From NCBI RefSeq assembly GCF_024586455.1, contig NC_065922.1:29446089-29510088 (forward strand): 64,000 nucleotides of DNA, in the 5' to 3' direction. This DNA comes from Bactrocera neohumeralis (lineage: Eukaryota > Arthropoda > Insecta > Diptera > Tephritidae). Positions 33,626-44,698 of the stretch are shown here, one piece after another. Positions within the stretch are counted from its first letter, which is position 1, and every line of letters begins with the position of its first letter. The notes under the pieces were generated by a model that saw only the letters and a program-made list of their open reading frames with translations, was not told the origin of the DNA and did no database searches. A program made the translations under genes and the position numbers.

Positions 33626-35255
33626 AAAAGTCCTACCTACACCTGGGCTGCAGTCATGCCGTTGACCTTAGTCATCTGCAGTGGTTGTTGCCTTGTCGTA
33701 GTTGTCGTTGAAGTTATAGTTGTAGTTTTGTTGTCTTTCATTTTGTTCTTACGTAAGTGTCGTTCAACGCGGTGAGCGATCGGGTCTACCCATATCTATA
33801 GAGGGGAAACAGAAAAGTGTGTTGCGCCAGGGCCCCATAACGCAATAAAGCCAATGTTATTTCTCAAATAGGCCCGGGGTTGAAAAGGCTCGGTTAGAAT
33901 ACAACCGAATTAACCTCTGGGCTGTAAATCATTCACTGGACACGGAAGTCACAAAACGCCCTGCCGAGCAGTGCCATGCAGCACCACTCACAGCGGTTGG
34001 GAGATGCCCAGTATGCCTTGCATCCCGACATGGTGCCTGCCAACCGAATGTTCTTAAAAAGAAGAAAGCTTTTCACTCAAATATGGAGTATCAGACCACA
34101 AGTTACTATTAGAGAATTAATATAGAACCACCGCAAATACATAGTTCAAGACAAATTAGGGGATTTTAGTTACTCTAATGACACTAACGAAGCAAAATTT
34201 AAGTGAAAGCTTACACTGCTGGTCATTGCCATATAAAAAGCATTATTAAAGTTTTTGGTTTGTTATGCCGCATGTTACTGCCATGGTGTTAAGATATAAA
34301 CCACCATACGTGGTTCGAGACACAAACGAGGTGAACTGATGAGACAAAAGTTAAACAAAGAGTGAAAGCTTACGCTGCTGAACATTGGACTATCTAAAGC
34401 TTTGAGAGAAATTTTGTCTATTAGGCCGCTTGTTTATTGTATATTAAGTAGCAGTCTGGTTAGAGTAATTTTTTTACCGGTTATTGACTAGAAAAAAAAA
34501 ACAAATAAGGAGTTTTGTAATTAAAAGTCTTAACTAGGATTTGTTCAAAAGTTTCATTAAAGATACAAATACTTATAACAGCCAGCCCCAAACACCTATC
34601 CGCAAAAAGTATTTATTAATTTTGGATTTAAAGCGGTCTGAATTGAATCAGTCTGAATTTGAACTCCAAAATAAGATTCCGCATAGCCTCTTTTCAATCA
34701 TTAACCAGGTTATAAACTAAGTTATTTTAAAGCCAACCGCTTTCAGTTGGCACCACTATCGCAGCATCATCAGCTATATAAATTTCTAAATTGCAAAAAC
34801 GCAATCTGAACTATATTTTAAGTAACTCCTTCCTTGGGTAGCATTTAATTCACATTTTAATAAACGCGTCTTGAGCACAGCTATTACCAACTCACCCACC
34901 AACGCGCAACCTGAAGCGTAGCATGCTTCGCTGAGATTTGCTTTGAATTGCCGGCGACTAAAGCAAACACCGCCGCCTCCACACTTTCATATTACATAGT
35001 GTGCACCCAACAAATGGAAACTCTCGTAATATTCACTAAAGCCACCTACAGCCATTGCAGTTGCCTAGCCACAAATAGCGCCATGAATTGCCTGCGTCGC
35101 CGGCGGAAATACAAAAACACCAACGAGACCGCAAAAATTGCAATAACTAGCCTGCAAAGGCGACCGCCACAGCCGCGGTGCTGCTGCCACGCCATCAAAG
35201 CCAGTCAAGCAGTTCACCAAACACTTAAATAAACGACAAATAATTAACTCGTCTA
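33626..35255. other. No confirmed gene
   Basis: 33640-34070 contains GC-rich phrases (gccagggccccataacgcaa; tgccgagcagtgccatgcag) that look repeat-derived but were not assigned. 34100-34850 is AT-rich. 34900-35250 is a GC-rich unique island with plus- and minus-strand open frames of no known family (94 codons at 34948-35232). Confidence 0.3.
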
Positions 35256-35258
35256 AAT

Positions 35259-35408
35259 ATGCCGGCACCAACTGCAGCAGCAGGCAAAGGTTTCACGCGT
35301 GCTGGCGCATGGCTGTCAGGTGACCGAAGTATAGGCGAGGATTTCGAGACTCGCCTGAAGATTTCGAATAACAGCAATGCCATGGTAAAGGTAATAATAT
35401 TGCCATAG
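35259..35408 (+). CDS. Candidate short coding exon or small ORF, unidentified
   Basis: An ATG at 35259 opens a 49-codon frame with protein-like composition: MPAPTAAAGKGFTRAGAWLS, then GDRSIGEDFETRLKISNNSN and AMVK, followed by gtaataat. Read as a first coding exon, the donor would be at about 35391 (AAG|GTAATA). Read through, it stops at TAG 35406-35408. It sits in a GC-rich, apparently unique island. No homologue is recognised. Length alone does not exclude chance. Confidence 0.22.
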   Translation: MPAPTAAAGKGFTRAGAWLSGDRSIGEDFETRLKISNNSNAMVKVIILP

Positions 35409-35409
35409 T

Positions 35410-35855
35410 TACTTTACGCGTAAAGCACTTGGAGTACACTCGCTCATACATATTTAAGTAGGTATTGTGCTATGAGGGCTGCATTTCTGTGTGGCTTCGA
35501 GGAAGGTAGGAAGATAATGCGGAATGGATTGTTGTTGGAATAAGTTGTGAAAATTTTGCAATTTTTGATAACAAAAATCCAGAAAAGGATAATATTTTAT
35601 AATTTATATTAGTATCATAAATGTTCAAAAGAAATTAGGAAGCTTTTTTGCTCATATATAACATACATGAAAACATTAATTTCGATGATTAAGGGTCTTG
35701 CGATAATCATTTGGGTTGGAGCAGTGCTATCTTTGTTTACTATTTCCATTTACAGTTTATTCACGTTATACATCATTGCTCGTAATGCCAACCACTTGAA
35801 ATCTTATAAAGTCTAAATTTAATATATTGAGTTAATGTGGCAAATAAGAACGAGA
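35410..35855. other. No supported gene
   Basis: Unique-looking sequence passing into AT-rich DNA; no feature recognised. Confidence 0.3.
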
Positions 35856-35859
35856 GGAC

Positions 35860-36960
35860 CGATCTTCATTATATTAGGGAAATGAGGTATACAGCAAGGT
35901 ATTGATCCGTTCGATTCTAATTCAGTAACAGTGACGTAATTTTGCGACGACTGTTTGTTTGAAAATATTTCCCCTTGTTTCATTAAATTATCTGTGCTTC
36001 CTTGTCCATGGAGAAAGCAGAACTAACGGCGCGGGTGACCAATATCAACCTAAGAAGGTTTTAAGTCAGATATAAAATCGGTTGAAATAATTCTATCTGG
36101 TTTGGTATAGGGGAGAGGTCCTTCCCGAAAATTTTGGTGTTAAATTGAACATTAATTTTGATATTGCATCAGGTATACGTGAGCAGGTATTTCGCAGCAA
36201 TTTTATATATAAATAATACTAACTGTCAGATAGATTCACTACAAAATAAGTTAGAATATCCAAAATCTTTAGAACTAGTAAGTATATGGTTGTTGGGGGT
36301 AGTATTGACTCGATTTTAACTCTTTGTTCCAATACTACTTTCAAATAACATGCCACAGACGAATAAAACGCTACTAGGGTTTCACCAAGTTACCTAAAAT
36401 ACAAACACCAATCATATGTAGTAAGGTCAGCCGGATGTTCGAAAAACCTGATATTAGTTATATAGGAGCTAGGTCAAGTTTTCGCCCAATTGTATCTATT
36501 TTTGGCACAAATATAAACTGTTATAGGTAAAACACGTTCTCTCATTTTATTGAGATAACTCACATATTGGCCGAGTCACCCGGAAGTTCGAAAATCTTTA
36601 TTTTAGGTATATGGGTGCTAAGGGAAGTATTGACCCGAATCAAACCATTGCTATCAGGAAATAATTCTCTCCGCATTTCAGTTGTATATCTCAATCATTG
36701 ACAGATATATTCCTTCAAAAGTCAACTATAGATACTAGGTTCCACATATTCGGTATATAGAGGCTTGTTTCGTCCATTTTCACACTGTCGGTAGAGGTTC
36801 TAATAAAATTTTTCTTCAGCAAATTCGATTATTTTAACTAGAATGGTTTCGGAGATATGTGCATTAAACCTATTAGGGGCTGAGCCCCGTACACTTCTTC
36901 AATCCCCTGTGCTAAATTACAGTTCTTCATTTTGTTTCATTGCTTAAAGAAGGTGGGTAG
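35860..36960 (+). repeat. Modular repeat M, copy 2, with ~150-170-bp internal units
   Basis: Repeated blocks of the type '(c)cggaagttcgaaaatcttt ... ggtatatgggtgctaaggg ... agtattgacccgaat' occur near 36255, 36430, 36585 and, more decayed, 36730. The end carries 'ggttt cggagatatgtgc', 'ggggctgagccccgtacac' and 'ctgtgctaaattacag', which are shared in inverse orientation with 2755-3180. No ORF. Confidence 0.7.
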
Positions 36961-37089
36961 TAAGGGGAATGTGTTTTAATTGCTATAAAGACAACCCTTC
37001 TACCACGAAAATTGTTTTTCTTTTTTCCTAATTATTTATTGTGTTTACACTTTTTATTATTAAGTGTATTCAATTTGTCATCGTTGTAC

Positions 37090-37560
37090 CCAAATTGGTT
37101 TTTCTGAGCTCATAAATCGTATTAATAATCCTCGTAAACCTTTCTTACCATCCATCCGCAGATGTTCTTAATAAGACGGACTTGCCTCAGGAGAACAAGC
37201 GACGTTTTCGTTGATCGTTGAAAAGAAAAATATTTTTGCGGATGACTGTGTATATAGGGTAGCAGATTTGCTTGTAATATGTCCTGGTACTCGGAACTAT
37301 TCGTTTGGCAAGAAGGCAATACCAACCGTACTGTCCCAGAATTTGGAAATGTGCCCCATAGCATAAGTGAGCCTCCGCCGTAATTGCGCTTTCAAAAATA
37401 TCTCTTTTCGTAAATCTCTCCAGTACCCAAAAAGAACCCATCAAGATTGAACTTTTCCTCAGCGGAAAAATTTTCTAGGACCAATAGTCAAGCTTTTTGC
37501 AAGCGAATTGTCTCCTTTGCCGCAACCGTGTTATTCCAATTTTTTTTTTAACCTTACTTG
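37090..37560 (-). pseudogene. Tc1-like transposase fragment
   Basis: Minus strand: WERFTKRDIFESAITAEAHL in one frame, then MLWGTFPNSGTVRLVLPSCQ, EYQDILQANLLPYIHSH and decayed sequence. The MLWG.F...G...L......N...Y.DIL..NLLP pattern is the part of a Tc1 DDE transposase between the first and second Asp. The catalytic residues themselves are not seen, and both ends are missing. Confidence 0.72.
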
Positions 37561-37832
37561 ATGCCAGTCTTTATTCATGTAATTTCGGGCAAAACTGACA
37601 TGAGAGACTTCATGATGTGGTTCAAGAAATGCGCTTTCTGCATTTGCTCACGTAAAATTTTAGGATTTCGTTTTACGATACGCCAAATTGTTGAAACATA
37701 TGCAGAAATTTGGTTCTCTCTTTTCACTTTCCGTATGACTCTAAATTATGCTAATCGGCATGAGTGTCTTTATAGCTTGCATATGCAGACAGACGGACAG
37801 ACAGATTCAACCAGCTTCGTCATCCGGATAAA
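37561..37832. other. No confirmed gene
   Basis: A plus-strand frame (37558-37842) ends in a gcagacagacggacagacag run (37785-37805) resembling the tetranucleotide section of T repeats, so part of this may be a T 3' end. The rest is unassigned. Confidence 0.3.
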
Positions 37833-37834
37833 TA

Positions 37835-38347
37835 TTGGGTAGTCGAAAAAGTCTTTTCGTATTTCTAAACAAATTTCAACTTATTTTTTTTTATTTTTAT
37901 AATGAACTATAATGAACCAAATATTTACCATTTTGGTCGACCACTTTTTTCCATTTTTCCGCTAGAGATATTATTCCTTCAGTGTAAATCAAAATTTCGA
38001 AATTTCGAAAACGGAAGCGGGCGAACCGTTGTTATGCTACTCGAACTGATACAGCATCGTCTCCGTAAACTTCATAAATTTCATTGGTGGCTTGCATGGC
38101 ATTCTTCGATTTTTTATACAAAAAATTCAAAATATAGCGAATTTCTTCATTATTTTCACTAATTTTTGAACAGCTGTAACTTTTTTTCAACTTCCCCGAA
38201 TTTAATTTTTTTTTTGTAAAAAAGTGAAAGTTTCACCTTTCCAATAATATATGGTATGACCCAATGTGATTGATGATGGTAGCACTGGAGATATACGACT
38301 GGAACGACATCTCTTGACATGGCGAAAAGACTTTTTCGACTACCCAA
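37835..38347. mobile_element. TIR-bounded non-autonomous mariner derivative (513 bp)
   Basis: Inverted ends ttgggtagtcgaaaaagtct and agactttttcgactacccaa (25 matching bases) are flanked by TA at 37833-37834 and 38348-38349. The interior includes 'ttaccattttggtcgacca' and 'gagatattattccttc', which I take for the transposase C-terminal and 3' region of the parent mariner, with most coding sequence deleted. It is a MITE-sized element. It lies 79 bp from the stop codon of the mariner at 38426-39395 but has different termini, so the two are separate insertions. Confidence 0.9.
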
Positions 38348-38425
38348 TATATTAAGTTGTCAAATATCTCCATTCCGCTTTTTTGCTCTTTATTCAATGC
38401 TTTATAAGTGTTACAGTGATCGTAT

Positions 38426-39395
38426 TTAGTTCAAATATGCGCCGTTTCTGTTTCCATCTAGACGGCAACTTCATAATACCCTCCTCGTACACTTTTCACA
38501 AGCCTCTTTTGAGTTCAACTTTACACCAATAAGGGCATTCGCCATGTACAGGAACAGGTGGTAATCACTTGGCGCTATGTCCGGGCTATATGGTGGATGC
38601 GATAAAACCTCCCATTCGAGCTCCCGTAGCTTCTGACGAGTCATCAACGAAGTGTGTGGTCTGGGATTGTCCTGGTGGAACACTACACCCTTCCTGTTGG
38701 CCAATTCTGGATGCTTTTGGTCGATTGCCTGCTTCGAGCGGTCCAGTAGTTCGCAGTAGATGGTAGTATTAAGCGTTTGACCTTATTGGAGCAGCTCATA
38801 GTGGATAATTCCATTCCAATCCCACCAAACACACAGCAAAACCTTCCTGGCCGTCAATCCCGACTTGGCCACTGTTTGGGACGATTCACCGACCTTCCAC
38901 TACCGTTTTCGCTTGATATTGTCGAATGTGATCCATTTTTCGTCGCCAGTTACCATTCGTTTCAAAAATGGGTCGAATTCGTTAAGTTTCATCAGCATAT
39001 CGCAGGCGTTGTTTCGGTCCAGAAGGTTTTTTGCGTCAAATCATGCGCACCCAAACATCAAGCTTTTTGTGTATCCAGCCTTCTGCAGATGGTTTAAAAT
39101 GGTTTGATGACTAACTTTCATCTTCTGGGTGATGTCACAAGATGTCACAAGATGCCACATGCCGGTCTAACTCGATGTTGTCCATGATTTGATCGGTATT
39201 CATCATCACAGGTCTTCCGCCGGCTGGCTTATTATTGGTGTCGTTTTCATCGTCGATATCATTCCTCCGCAGTGCGAAGTGATAGAGTACCATCTCCCAA
39301 AACACCATTAATCTTACTGAACGTTTTTCTAACGGATTTGTCTTTAATGAAGGAAACTTTAAAATAGCGCGAATTTCGGCGTTAGTTAACTCCAT
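38426..39395 (-). pseudogene. Near full-length Hsmar/SETMAR-type mariner transposase, frameshifted
   Basis: The start ATG is at 39395-39393 (MELTNAEIRAILKFPSLKTN). The HTH and linker continue (GGRPVMMNTDQIMDNIELDR, HVASCDIL, then in other frames HQTILNHLQKAGYTK). Next are MVTGDEKWITFDN (first Asp), KSGLTARKVLLCVWWDWNGI, LLDRSKQAIDQKHPELANRK, GVVFHQDNPRPHTSLMTRQK (second Asp) and SHPPYSPDIAPSDYHLF (third Asp). I count 34 residues between the second and third Asp. The C-terminus (NGAYLN, stop at 38428-38426) follows a small deletion. All three catalytic Asp codons survive; frameshifts break the frame. A tandem gatgtcacaa duplication sits at about 39131-39158. Confidence 0.9.
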
Positions 39396-39479
39396 GTTTA
39401 CACGTCTATAACTGTTGAACCCAATATCCAAACTAGTCATGCATAGCGTCGTTTTATAGGTTATGTCAAGTCTCTGTAA

Positions 39480-41340
39480 CATGATTAAGGAATATAAAAA
39501 TTAGATTTTGTAATTACAATGTTTTTCCAATTTAAATTTAAAGCTAATTAACCGCTAGCAACTGATATAAAATACCCAAATCAAAGTTTCATCTGTCTCG
39601 TATATATTTACATCGATTTAATTTATATGACTAATAAAAAGCGCTCAAGATTTGATTTTCATTGCGCGTAAATTCGATCAACTGGCTGCCATAAATCCCT
39701 TTATTATAGCATCAAATCCGCTAACTAAACACAAATGCTGCCACTCAATGACCGAAACGAACGCGTCACCCAACGCCGTCACCAGCGACCAGCAACACGC
39801 CAACAGTCAACAGCGTAAATTAGTCATTTAAAATTTACAGCAGCAACCGTTTGACCCGCGACAGCGTCTGACCACTTGATGGCCATGCAGCGCTCGAAAT
39901 ACTCGTACTTGGACACACGTTGCCCCACCGGCTGACTTCACTCGCTGTCGTTGCAGTTGATGAATAAAATATGATTTGCTTCCTTTAAGTTTGCGGATTT
40001 TATGTATTAACTATAAGGCAAGCGTTTTACCTGACTGCCCTTTTTTAAGCGCTGCAACTTTACCTCACTTCTCTCGCTCTCATTCGCTCACTTGCCTTGC
40101 CTGTGCTCACTAAGCGCCGCTTAAACTTTTAACATCCGCTTTTTAACATTGGCGCTGCTTCGGTTTATGCGCTCAACTATTTCAGCTACCATCACTCTTC
40201 TTGTTTTTGTTGCTGTTGTTGCTTTTATGGTTGCTGCTGCGCTTGGTGGTCTTCCTGCGGTTATGTACTCTGACGCTTAAGCAGTTTGAGTGCATTGTTG
40301 AAATTAGTTTCGGTTTGCGTTAGCTGCTTGTTGATAGCGGTTCAAGCGGTCGCTCGACGGTCGGTTGGCGGACGGTTGGCAGGTGTGCCCCTTACACCGA
40401 AATACACACACATACACACAGGGCTGCATGCACATACAGAAATAACGAGCGACGACCGTCTTTTGTCCCCAGCTGTTGGCGTGTATTATGAATAGCAAAC
40501 AGTTGGGGTGACCCGCGGTTGATCCGTAAGTGTACTGATATGTACGCATACATGTATACATATACGTATGTATGTATGTGCATGTGTGTGTGCTTCATAC
40601 AGCTTCTGAATTTTAAGTATTTAATAACTCAAAAGTGCTGCGCTTCTGACATGACTTACTCGCTCCTTCAGAGCTTTCAACTAAATTCAGCTCATTTTTT
40701 GTGTCTGTCACAGCAGCAGCTGTTATTGTACTTAGCAAAATGACACAGCAGTTGGTATAGTGGCCACCTGCGTTGTTGTGCATGTGTTGGTGTGGCATTT
40801 AGTTTACTCAGCGCGTTTTTCAATTTATTGCTTCACTTCATATCTTTTTGGAAAGCGACAGTCGCTGGTTGGGTCACCATCTGCGTTAGTGTTGGTGGTG
40901 TTTGTTACATGTACACGTATACCGTCAACAATAAATGTGCTTGTGTGTATGTGTGTGTGTGCTGTCAGCGGTTTCTTAATAAAAGCCATTAAAATTTCAA
41001 ACTTCAATGATTATAGTGCGGTTTGGGTTATTGAATTTGTTATTTATGGGCGTCATTTATGCGGGTCCTTAATGTCTTAACTTACTGCAACGCTTTACGG
41101 CAAAATAATATCTTACCTTTCAGATATTACTGTTTAATGGGCATTGATTTTTTCACAAGTTTGATTTTGGTGGGTTAGTAAGCGTAAATGGGTCCTCTAA
41201 AAACACTAAAGCTCAAGTTTTTTGGTTTGAGTTTGAGTTTAGTAAATGAAATTATTTAATAAATGTAAAGGAAAGAAATTTGAATCTATATTTATAATAT
41301 TTAGTTATCTATAAAAGAAAAATAATAAATGCAAAAACAA
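39480..41340. other. Unique non-coding island, possible 5' UTR/promoter-like sequence
   Basis: GC-richer, with pyrimidine-rich clusters (ctctcgctctcattcgctca, 40071-40090), cagca/gctgtt words and a gtatgtatgtatgtgcatgt microsatellite at 40565-40594. The block 40260-40390 (ggtcgctcgacggtcggttg) resembles fly 5' UTR sequence. No coding exon could be defined. Confidence 0.3.
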
Positions 41341-41344
41341 TATA

Positions 41345-41748
41345 AAGATGTCAATTTCGGTCGCACTGAAGCTGACAAAAAAATTTCATACCAGAACTTG
41401 CTTTTGATCGCCCTCTTTGTACGGCAGCTATTTGCTACAGAGGTCCGATATGAGTAATATCTTAACAGGCTATAGCGTTGCCCTGAATATTAAGCTGAGC
41501 CAAACATACAATTTTTCCATATTAGGATTTGATTTTGATCGATCAGTTTGTATGAGAGCTATAAGATGCAACAGTCCAAACTGAATTTATAGCAATATCT
41601 TTTTTATCAACTTAAAAAATCTTTTCATACAATAATTTCACTTTGATCTTTCACCTCTTAAGTCAGCTATGGAATACTCGTATAGTGGTTCCGATAAACT
41701 AGCAACTTTTTGAGAAGAAAAATGTTTTTTACCCTGTTCAGAGTATAA
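41345..41748 (+). repeat. Repeat T copy in the alternating block
   Basis: It starts with 'cggtcgcactgaagctgac' (decayed hairpin end) and has units marked by 'tttgtacggcagctatttgc' and 'gatttgattttgatcgatca'. It ends 'taccctgttcagagtataa'. Confidence 0.75.
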
Positions 41749-41769
41749 ACATTATTTTCATTACCTAAA

Positions 41770-42420
41770 GAAATATATTTTTAATAAGAGAGGTTAAGGC
41801 GTGATATACAGTCGAAAAAAAACGAATTTTACAGAATTTTTTTTTTAGAAAACTTTTATTATTTTAGTATCCAAAAATTTGTACACATAATCTGATATCT
41901 TTTAACTGTATTTTAAGATTTTAAGATTTTTTAATTTGTAAAAATATTTATTTGGAACGAAACTACCGCTGCCTTCCCGGGAGCTCCTCTCAAAAAAGGC
42001 GTTTTGCGGTGATAACTACATCTCTGAACCAGTTCCTCTGAAATTCAAAAACCAAACAGATTTCGTTAGAGTAAAGTTAAATCTAGTAACTAATAGAAGC
42101 ATAAGCAAAATTAAATTTTTTGACAAAATGGCAGTTTCTAAAAAAAACTACCTTTTCGACCAAAATTTCTGCCTTAAAATGTTTATAAAAAAATATTTGT
42201 CGGTGAGAAAAAATTGTCCATTAATTACTAAAAATATATTTAAGAAGCTCGTTTTAAAATTTGAGACTAATCGGTTTAGTATTTTTCGAGTAATGTTGGT
42301 CACCGACTTTGAAAACACCATTTTGAGAAAAACTCATTTTAGTTTGGAATGCACTTCTAAGCGCTCTGAAACGCCTTTTCAAGTTTGCGTGTAACTTCGA
42401 AAATATTCACCGGAATGATG
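41770..42420 (+). repeat. Repeat S copy 2 in the alternating block
   Basis: T-rich start, then a GC-rich core 'gctgccttcccgggagctcc', 'gataactacatctctgaacc' and 'gaaattcaaaaaccaaacag' plus 'atttcgttag', followed by a 'gtcggtgagaaaaaattg' segment. It is matched by 42700-43150 in the same order. Confidence 0.65.
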
Positions 42421-42524
42421 TGAAATTTTCTGTGTGTATTTTTAAATGTATGTACACTAGGAAATTAAAATAAGGAAAATTATAATTTTTGGAAAATTCT
42501 AACTTTATATAACTTCTTAAAGAT

Positions 42525-42665
42525 CAATCTTTAAATTTCTTGAAAATATCTCGTCAAGTAAAAATGTTTTTCGTACAATTATTTGATTTTGATCTTTCGT
42601 ATGGAAAGACTTTCTACTTTCTTCAGAGCATAGAAATTAATTTTTCCTAAGAGAGGTTAAGTAAT
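42525..42665 (+). repeat. Repeat T, short remnant
   Basis: 'cttgaaaatatctcgtcaag' and 'ttgattttgatctttcgtat' match the T unit. The remnant is under one unit long. Confidence 0.5.
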
Positions 42666-42699
42666 TCTTTAAACTTTTGCAAAATTATATTTAATTCAA

Positions 42700-43150
42700 T
42701 TTAAGGGGTTAGGTGGATTTCAGAGGTTCAAAAAAAGTATATCTCTTACGAATTTTTTTAATTGTTACAATTATATATTTTATTTATATTATATGACATA
42801 TTAAAGATACATATCCAAGTAGTATTTTCTGAAATTTTTATAAAAAAAACATTGAAAACTCGCCCATTATGACCTCATCTCCCTGGGCGTCTCAAAAAAA
42901 TTGCTGTTGCCGGGGACAGCATAACTCATCATTGGTTCATCTAAAATCAAAAAAACCAAATTTATTTCGTTGGTACATGTATAAATCTCGTGTTTGAACG
43001 AAGGGAAAGAAAAAAATTTAATTTGAATTTTTAACGAAATTTTTTAGATCAAGTTTTCGCCATATATTGGCCCGAAAAAATTAGTCGTATATTAAAAAAC
43101 ACAAATTCCGTCGTTCAATTACTAGATAATGTTATTCTAAAGATGTTTGC
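42700..43150 (+). repeat. Repeat S copy 3 in the alternating block
   Basis: 'aaaactcgcccattatgacc', 'tccctgggcgtctcaaaaaa', 'ataactcatcattggttcat' and 'ctaaaatcaaaaaaaccaaa' plus 'tttatttcgttggta' parallel the 41770-42420 copy. Confidence 0.65.
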
Positions 43151-43164
43151 AAAATTTGAACAAA

Positions 43165-43690
43165 ATAAATTAAAACAAGAAAACACGTTAACTTCGGCTG
43201 CACCGAAGCTGATATACCCTTCACAGGTGCATTTTTTAGTAACTATGTTTTCAGTTTATATGGAAGCTATAGTAATCCGATCTGAACAATTTTTTCGGAG
43301 ATTATGTTATTTCCTTAAACGATAATCCGTGTCAAATTTCGTGAAGATACCACGTCAAATGCGAAAGATTTCCATACAAGCCCTTGATTCCGATCGTTCG
43401 GTTTGTATGGCAGCTATATGTTATAGTGGTCCGATATCGGCAGTTCCGATAAATGAGCAGCTTCTTGAAGAGAAAATGATGTTTGCAAAATTTCAAAACG
43501 ATATCTTAAAAACTGTCGTATATGTACAGACAGACGGACGGACGGACAGACAGACAGACGGATATGGCTAAATCGACTCAGCTCAACATACTGATCATTT
43601 ATATATATATGCTTTATAGGGTCCCCGACGCTTTCTTCTGGGTGTTACAAACTTCGTGACAAACGTAATATACCCTGTTCAGCGTATAAA
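43165..43690 (+). repeat. Repeat T, near-complete short copy
   Basis: The clean left end aacaagaaaacacgttaact is followed by the hairpin CTTCGGCTGCACCGAAG (43192-43208) and 'atatacccttcacaggtgca'. There are two internal units (ggaagctatagtaatccgat; tggcagctatatgttatagt). A CAGA/CGGA run lies at 43526-43560, then 'ggatatggctaaatcgactc' and 'ttctgggtgttacaaacttc'. The right end is 'aatataccctgttcagcgta'. The open frame at 43329-43571 is incidental. Confidence 0.88.
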
Positions 43691-43694
43691 AATG

Positions 43695-44690
43695 TTAAAA
43701 TTTGTTAAACAGGGTGGCTCATTGTTTCTTATTAGATGAATGGTATATAAAAATTTAATATATGTTGCACTTCCAACTCAATAAATTTAAAAGATATTGC
43801 TCTCAAATATGTTTTGTAAAAAAATTAAATGCATGTGGCGAAGCTTTAATTTTTTTAAATGCCAATAAATCGATAAGATAACTTCCGTAAAACGTATTGT
43901 TATGATCTCCTTGTTATTTGAGACAGATTTAGTGTAATTGTAAATATTTTCAATTTAATTTCAATTGCTCCATAGTTATCAAATACTTTCATTTCATTGC
44001 AGGAAATTAAAAAAAATCTATTGCACACTAATTGTTATACCATTTGAATGCGTAGAAATCTATAATCAATTAACAAAACATTTATATGCTTACTGTTTGT
44101 TTTTTAGTAGCTCTTTTTGACTTGTAACTCTTAAATTTTTCGGCTTTTTGCCATTCAATGTTATATAAATATTTTAAATTTTTTGGTTTAGTGACAATTT
44201 ATTGAGTTACTTAGAGACTAGTTTATGAAATTAAATACTTTTCAAAAATTAAATTTATTTTTTTCTTTCTTTATAGGTAAGCAACTACGTAAATGCTAAC
44301 AACGAATATTTTCAATTGAATTATATATGTAAGTAATATTAATTGTTTTTTGGTATGCTATAGCGAATTACATGTATATTTATAGATAAGTAGAATTTGT
44401 ATTTTAAATTCCATTTAAATATTGCTTTAAATACATCCTTTACTTTAAACCAGAACTGTTTAATAATATGTCAGTGTTATTATCAAGAAGAGAAATAATA
44501 TAAATAAAAATACGAAAACATGAATGTAAATATAAATATGTATGCTAAAATATGTACTTTAAACAAATTAAAGATCAATAGCAGTATCATGCAGAAATTC
44601 CTTTGAGTAAATTTTTGGGCGCGACTCAGCGAATGTTAGTCTAAGCTTGGATAGAATTTGACCAATGTTTCCTTATATTAAACTATGAGC
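43695..44690. other. No supported gene; AT-rich
   Basis: Nothing recognised on either strand. Confidence 0.4.
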
Positions 44691-44698
44691 AAAAAATA

